Notes under the pieces: generated by a model
Told to the model about the DNA's origin: nothing
Seen by the model: the letters and a program-made list of their open reading frames with translations, nothing else
The model's database searches: none
Shown here: piece by piece, positions 39,011 through 42,768 of the stretch
Layout: each line of letters starts with the position of its first letter
Position numbering within the stretch: the first letter of the stretch is position 1
Made by a program: the position numbers and the translations under genes
Assembly (NCBI RefSeq): GCF_031180965.1
Contig: NZ_JAPSLH010000034.1
Span: 1-42,768 of the forward strand
Source: Chelativorans sp.
GTDB taxonomy: Bacteria > Pseudomonadota > Alphaproteobacteria > Rhizobiales > Rhizobiaceae
Reading direction: 5' to 3'
Length of the DNA: 42,768 nt

Positions 39011-40492
39011 TCACCACCACTTCTTCGGCTCGAATCTACCGGCCGCCTGCTCGATCACATGGGCGGTACGGAAGAGCGTCTCCTCGTCGAAGGCGCGGCC
39101 GATGAGCTGCAGGCCGAGGGGCAGACCGTTGGCGTCAAGGCCAGCCGGCACGGCGATGCCGGGCAGGCCTGCCATGTTCACGGTCACGGTGAAGATGTCG
39201 TTGAGGTACATCTTCACGGGATCGGCCGCCATATCCTGGTCCGCCACGCCAAAGGCCGCCGAGGGCGTGGCTGGCGTCAGGATGGCATCAATCCCAGCCT
39301 CGAAGACCTGCTCGAAATCGCGCTTGATCAGCGTGCGGACCTTCTGCGCGCGCAGGTAATAGGCGTCGTAATAGCCGGCAGAGAGCACATAGGTGCCGAT
39401 CATGACGCGCCGCTTCACCTCACGGCCGAAGCCTGCGGCGCGCGTCTTCTCATACATCTCGGTGATGTCGCGGCCGGGAACGCGCAGGCCGTAGCGCACC
39501 CCGTCGTAGCGCGCCAGATTGGACGAGGCTTCCGCAGGCGCGACGATGTAATAGGCCGGCAGCGCGTATTTGGTGTGCGGCAGCGATATATCGACGATCT
39601 CCGCGCCCGCATCGCGCATCCAGTCGATGCCTTTCTGCCAGAGCGCCTCGATCTGGGCCGGCATCCCGTCGACGCGGTATTCCTTCGGGATGCCAATCCT
39701 CAGGCCCCTCACCGACTGGCCGATAGCCGCCTCGTAATCCGGCACCGGCTGGTCCACGGAGGTCGTATCCTTCGGGTCGACGGAGGCCATGGATTTCAGG
39801 AGGATCGCCGCATCGCGCACGTCGCGGGCGATCGGCCCGGCCTGGTCGAGCGAGGAGGCGAAGGCGACGATACCCCAGCGGGAGCAGCGGCCATAGGTGG
39901 GCTTTATGCCGACCGTGGCCGTGAAGGCGGCGGGCTGGCGAATGGAGCCGCCCGTATCGGTGGCGGTCGCCCCGGCGCAGAGCCAGGCCGCGACCGCCGC
40001 GGCCGAGCCGCCCGAGGAACCGCCGGGCACCAGATCCTTGTTGCCGCCCTCCGCCCGCCAGGGATTGACCACCGGACCGTAGTGAGAAGTCTCGTTGGAG
40101 GAGCCCATGGCGAACTCGTCCATGTTGAGCTTGCCGAGCATCACGGCGCCATCGGCCCACAGATTAGCGGTGACGGTGGATTCGTAGCGCGGCTTGAAGC
40201 CGTCGAGGATGTGGCTGGCCGCCTGCGTATGCACGCCCTCGGTCGCGAAAAGGTCTTTTATGCCGAGCGGCACGCCTTCGAGCGCCCGCGCGCCGCCCTG
40301 CATGAGGCGCATATCGGACGCCTTGGCCATCTCGCGCGCCCGATCCGCCGTGACGGCGATATAGGCGTTGAGGCGCCCGTTCGCAGCATTGATCGCGGAG
40401 AGATAAGCCTCGGTCAGCTCCAGCGCGGTGAATTCCTTCGCTGCCAGCTTCGCGCGGAGTTCGGAAATGGTGAATTTCGTGAGTTCGGTCAT
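39011..40492 (-). CDS. gatA: Aspartyl/glutamyl-tRNA amidotransferase subunit A
   Basis: This encodes a 493-residue GatA, the amidase of the GatCAB complex that converts Glu-tRNA(Gln) and Asp-tRNA(Asn) to the amide forms. The Ser-cis-Ser-Lys triad is visible as K79 (PLGIKD), S159 (PGGSSGGS) and S183 (TGGSIRQPA). The start [16 protein letters not shown] is the family N-terminus; an ATG 15 bases upstream is less likely. The presence of GatCAB implies no GlnRS or AsnRS dependence for at least one amide. gatC lies upstream but a GNAT gene intervenes; gatB is not in the window. Confidence 0.97.
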   Translation of the reverse strand: MTELTKFTISELRAKLAAKEFTALELTEAYLSAINAANGRLNAYIAVTADRAREMAKASDMRLMQGGARALEGVPLGIKDLFATEGVHTQAASHILDGFKPRYESTVTANLWADGAVMLGKLNMDEFAMGSSNETSHYGPVVNPWRAEGGNKDLVPGGSSGGSAAAVAAWLCAGATATDTGGSIRQPAAFTATVGIKPTYGRCSRWGIVAFASSLDQAGPIARDVRDAAILLKSMASVDPKDTTSVDQPVPDYEAAIGQSVRGLRIGIPKEYRVDGMPAQIEALWQKGIDWMRDAGAEIVDISLPHTKYALPAYYIVAPAEASSNLARYDGVRYGLRVPGRDITEMYEKTRAAGFGREVKRRVMIGTYVLSAGYYDAYYLRAQKVRTLIKRDFEQVFEAGIDAILTPATPSAAFGVADQDMAADPVKMYLNDIFTVTVNMAGLPGIAVPAGLDANGLPLGLQLIGRAFDEETLFRTAHVIEQAAGRFEPKKWW

Positions 40493-40503
40493 GAAATATC
40501 CGT

Positions 40504-40980
40504 TCACGCGGCCGCCGTCGCCGCCGCAAGCTTCTTTTCGTAAAAGACGGACCAGTCTGAGTCCGGATAATCGAGCACGGGGCGGCAGCGGGTGAAGCCC
40601 GCCCGCTCGTAGACGGCCCAGGCGGCCGGGTGGCGGTCACCCGTCTCCAGCACCAGCATGGTAAGGCCCTCCTCGCGCGCCAGCGCTTCGATGCGCTCCA
40701 CGATCATGCCGCCGATGCCCCTCCCGCGATGCGAGGGGCGGGTATACATCCGCTTCACCTCGCCGACGCGATCCGCGTGGCGGTGCAGCGCGCCGCAGGC
40801 GACGGCCTGCCCTTCATCGCGCGCCACGAAGAGCGTCGTCGCGGGACCTGCCATCTGCTCCACCGTCATGTGAAAGCAGAATTCCGGCGGGGTCAGCGCA
40901 AGAAGCGTCTCATTCAATTCGGCGACGAGCTCGCGCACGTCGTCCTGCAGCGGCGTCTCCGCCGCGATGGTGATCGGCAT
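40504..40980 (-). CDS. GNAT family N-acetyltransferase
   Basis: This encodes a 158-residue acetyltransferase with one GNAT domain. The acetyl-CoA pyrophosphate loop is clear: [24 protein letters not shown] (R-x-x-G-x-G-G). The flanking strands VACGALHRH and [27 protein letters not shown] are standard. The substrate is unknown. It lies between gatC (3-bp gap) and gatA (11-bp gap), so it must be co-transcribed with them. Whether it modifies a Gat subunit, a tRNA-linked target or is a passenger cannot be told. Confidence 0.92.
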   Translation of the reverse strand: MPITIAAETPLQDDVRELVAELNETLLALTPPEFCFHMTVEQMAGPATTLFVARDEGQAVACGALHRHADRVGEVKRMYTRPSHRGRGIGGMIVERIEALAREEGLTMLVLETGDRHPAAWAVYERAGFTRCRPVLDYPDSDWSVFYEKKLAAATAAA

Positions 40981-40983
40981 GGC

Positions 40984-41271
40984 CTACTCCACCACCTTCG
41001 GCACGAGGAAGAACTGGTCGCCGCTGACCGGCGCGTTGGCAACGACATCCGCCGCCTTGCCGCCATCGGTCACCTCGTCGGCTCGCATCTTCATCGAGAT
41101 CGGGATGACGGAGGTCATGGGCTCGACATTGCTGACATCCACCTCGTTCAGCTGCTCGACGAAGCCGAGGATGGCGTTGAGCTCGCCGGTCATGCGCTCC
41201 GCATCCTCCTGGTCGACGGCGATCCTGGCCAGCCGCGCCACGCGCTTCACCGTGTCGATATCGACGGACAT
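40984..41271 (-). CDS. gatC: Aspartyl/glutamyl-tRNA amidotransferase subunit C
   Basis: This encodes a 95-residue GatC, the small clamp that wraps GatA and GatB together in the amidotransferase. Typical features are the N-terminal [28 protein letters not shown] helix pair, [14 protein letters not shown], and a C-terminal [11 protein letters not shown] tail. The ATG at 41271 has AAGGAAG upstream. It starts the gatC-GNAT-gatA operon. Confidence 0.97.
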   Translation of the reverse strand: MSVDIDTVKRVARLARIAVDQEDAERMTGELNAILGFVEQLNEVDVSNVEPMTSVIPISMKMRADEVTDGGKAADVVANAPVSGDQFFLVPKVVE

Positions 41272-41352
41272 GCTTGTCTTCCTTGCAAGGGAGGTTCGGC
41301 ACAGGGCTATAATCGCGCCCTGCGCCGTGCGCAACCGCTGGCGGGTGTGAGC

Positions 41353-42057
41353 CTAGAGTTCCACCGGCTCGCCGTATTCAGGCGTCAGGACTTTGGTGCC
41401 GCTCCCCTCCATTCCCTGGATGAATTTGTCGGGCGTCTGATCCACAATGGGGAAGCTCTTGTAGTGGCAGGGGATGACCGTCTCGAAGCGGAAATAGCGC
41501 CGGCAGGCGAGAGCCGCCACGGCGCCGCCCATGGTGAAGCGGTCGCCGATGGGCACCAGCCCGATCTGCGGCTCGTGCAGCTCCTGGATGAGGGCCATGT
41601 CGCCGAAAATATCCGTGTCGCCCATGTGGTAGAGCGTCTTTTCCGACGGGAAGTGCAGGATCAGGCCGGAAGGATTGCCGAGATAGAAATTGATGCCGTC
41701 CTTGAAAAAGGACGAGGAATGCTGCGCCTGGACGAAGGTGGTGGTGAAGCCGCCGCAGTCGACGGTGCCGCCGAAATTCCCGGGATTGATCTTGCTCTGG
41801 TCCACGCCCTGCGCCACCAGATACATGCAGATCTCGAAATTGGCGACCAGCATCGCCCCGGTTTTCTTCAGGATTTCCACGGCATCACCGAGGTGATCCC
41901 CGTGGCCATGCGTGAGCAGCACATGCGTCACGCCTTCGGCCGGGCCCTCCCAGCCGCCATTCCACACCGGATTGGCACTCAGGAATGGATCGAAGAGGAT
42001 TGTTGCTCCTCCTGCCTCGACCCTGAAGGCGGACTGGCCGTACCAGGTGATCTTCAT
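41353..42057 (-). CDS. UPF0173 metal-dependent hydrolase
   Basis: This encodes a 234-residue metallo-beta-lactamase-fold protein of the UPF0173/UlaG-like family. The metal motif HGHGDH ([18 protein letters not shown]), the second ligand region [14 protein letters not shown] and the late [10 protein letters not shown] are present. Its substrate is unknown. The ATG at 42057 has AGGAG upstream and starts directly at the first strand ([11 protein letters not shown]). It ends 81 bp before gatC starts on the same strand, and is divergent from ruvX. Confidence 0.92.
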   Translation of the reverse strand: MKITWYGQSAFRVEAGGATILFDPFLSANPVWNGGWEGPAEGVTHVLLTHGHGDHLGDAVEILKKTGAMLVANFEICMYLVAQGVDQSKINPGNFGGTVDCGGFTTTFVQAQHSSSFFKDGINFYLGNPSGLILHFPSEKTLYHMGDTDIFGDMALIQELHEPQIGLVPIGDRFTMGGAVAALACRRYFRFETVIPCHYKSFPIVDQTPDKFIQGMEGSGTKVLTPEYGEPVEL

Positions 42058-42129
42058 CTAAAAGCTCCTCGATTGTTGCAGCGCGCAAGGATAGAACGGC
42101 GGCGCTTGGAGTAAAAGGCAGGATCGCCC

Positions 42130-42612
42130 GTGGGCATCGTTTCGATCGAGCAGCTGGCCGAAATCCTGCCTGCGGGAAGGCCGCTCGCCGGCCTCGATCT
42201 CGGCACGAAGACGATCGGTGTTGCCGTTTCCGATCTCGGTCTATCCCTTGCCACTCCGCGGGCGATGATCGCACGCAAGAAATTCTCACAGGATGCAGAA
42301 ACGCTGCTCGATCTCTTCAGGCGCGAGACCGTGCGCGGCGTCGTCGTCGGCCTACCCGTCAACATGGACGGCAGCGAGGGCCCGCGCGCGCAGTCGACGC
42401 GCGCTTTCGTGCGCAACTTGTCCCAGAAGGTCGACCTGCCCTTCGTCTTCTGGGACGAGCGGCTTTCCACCGTCGCGGCCGAGCGGGCGCTGATCGAGAT
42501 GGATGTGTCGCGCGCCAAGCGCGCTGGCCGTATCGATTCGGCTGCGGCGGCCTTCATCCTGCAGGGCGCCCTCGATCGGCTTCAGGCGCTGCGAAGAGCT
42601 ACGCGAGGGTAG
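42130..42612 (+). CDS. ruvX: Holliday junction resolvase-like protein RuvX/YqgF
   Basis: This encodes a 160-residue YqgF-family RNase H-fold nuclease, linked to Holliday junctions and to 16S rRNA 5'-end maturation. The first catalytic Asp is in [17 protein letters not shown]. The second region is [17 protein letters not shown] and the third, [19 protein letters not shown]-terminal [14 protein letters not shown] helix carries the last Asp. The start is GTG at 42130. It converges with the acyl-CoA-dehydrogenase-like gene, 10 bp away. Confidence 0.95.
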   Translation: MGIVSIEQLAEILPAGRPLAGLDLGTKTIGVAVSDLGLSLATPRAMIARKKFSQDAETLLDLFRRETVRGVVVGLPVNMDGSEGPRAQSTRAFVRNLSQKVDLPFVFWDERLSTVAAERALIEMDVSRAKRAGRIDSAAAAFILQGALDRLQALRRATRG

Positions 42613-42622
42613 ATCCGCAGGC

Positions 42623-42768
42623 TCAGCTCGCGTCCGGATAAAGCATCTCGATGATGGCCAATGCGTCGTGCCTGGCGTCAAGCATGCCGTAGGTGGCACG
42701 CCATTGGCCGGCAAGCCGCGTCTCGATGAAGGCGGCGGCCACCTGGCCCGCCCCAAGCCGCTTCAGCT
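42623..42768 (-). CDS. Acyl-CoA-dehydrogenase-like protein, C-terminal fragment
   Basis: Only the last 48 residues are in the window; the gene runs off the right edge. The fragment reads VAAAFIETRLAGQWRATYG then LDARHDALAIIEMLYPDAS. This resembles the end of alphaproteobacterial acyl-CoA dehydrogenases of the AidB-like (DNA-alkylation response) branch. The call rests on this short tail, so the exact subfamily is not secure. The stop is 10 bp from the ruvX stop. Confidence 0.5.
   Translation of the reverse strand, partial: LKRLGAGQVAAAFIETRLAGQWRATYGMLDARHDALAIIEMLYPDAS

Overview
The window is GC-rich chromosomal DNA of an alphaproteobacterium. It is most likely a Hyphomicrobiales member of the Phyllobacteriaceae/Brucella neighbourhood (Mesorhizobium- or Chelativorans-like). 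The evidence is LpxI instead of LpxH, an EipB (DUF1849) protein, DUF1489, GAAC-N7-GAAC LexA boxes, an S11 D,D-carboxypeptidase with a SPOR tail, and the protein sequences themselves. I see no rRNA, tRNA, CRISPR array, prophage or insertion sequence. Most of the window is conserved housekeeping sequence.

Region 1 (1-6.2 kb) holds an MpaB/DUF2236 oxygenase-like gene, then a DNA-repair locus: ssb (-) and uvrA (+) are divergent and about 1.4 kb apart. That gap contains three separate sites matching the alphaproteobacterial LexA (SOS) box. It also contains a MazG-like NTP pyrophosphohydrolase gene whose reading frame is broken by two opposite, mutually compensating single-base shifts. Region 2 (6.2-8.5 kb) is a secreted von Willebrand factor A protein of less GC-biased composition, a gene-free stretch with hairpins, and a DUF72 gene.

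Region 3 (8.5-21.7 kb, all minus strand) is the classic translation/envelope cluster, read in transcription order: rpsB-tsf-pyrH-frr-uppS-cdsA-rseP-bamA-lpxD-fabZ-lpxA-lpxI-lpxB. It links ribosomal and elongation factors to phospholipid and undecaprenyl synthesis, outer-membrane protein assembly and lipid A synthesis. Neither dxr nor skp is in the cluster.

Region 4 (21.8-29.2 kb) holds eipB, divergent from a RidA gene, then a glycerophosphodiester phosphodiesterase, a FemAB/GNAT-like protein, a HIT protein and a family-25 glycosyltransferase. The last of these is tail-to-tail with an O-antigen-ligase-like polytopic protein, followed by azlC-azlD. Region 5 (29.3-34.1 kb) has clpS-clpA with a strong terminator, divergent from a D-Ala-D-Ala carboxypeptidase; the intervening region carries three 11-bp iterons. 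Region 6 (34.1-38.9 kb) has a cytosolic vWA protein translationally coupled to a membrane J-domain protein, DUF1489, L-serine dehydratase, a 42-residue membrane peptide gene with its own ribosome binding site and terminator, and a YdcF-like protein. Region 7 (39.0-42.8 kb) has gatC-GNAT-gatA, a UPF0173 metallo-hydrolase, ruvX and the C-terminus of an acyl-CoA-dehydrogenase-like gene.

I did not find a clearly new multi-gene system. The items that most merit checking are the SOS-box-preceded, frame-broken MazG gene, the vWA/J-domain pair, the 42-residue membrane protein and the 11-bp iterons.
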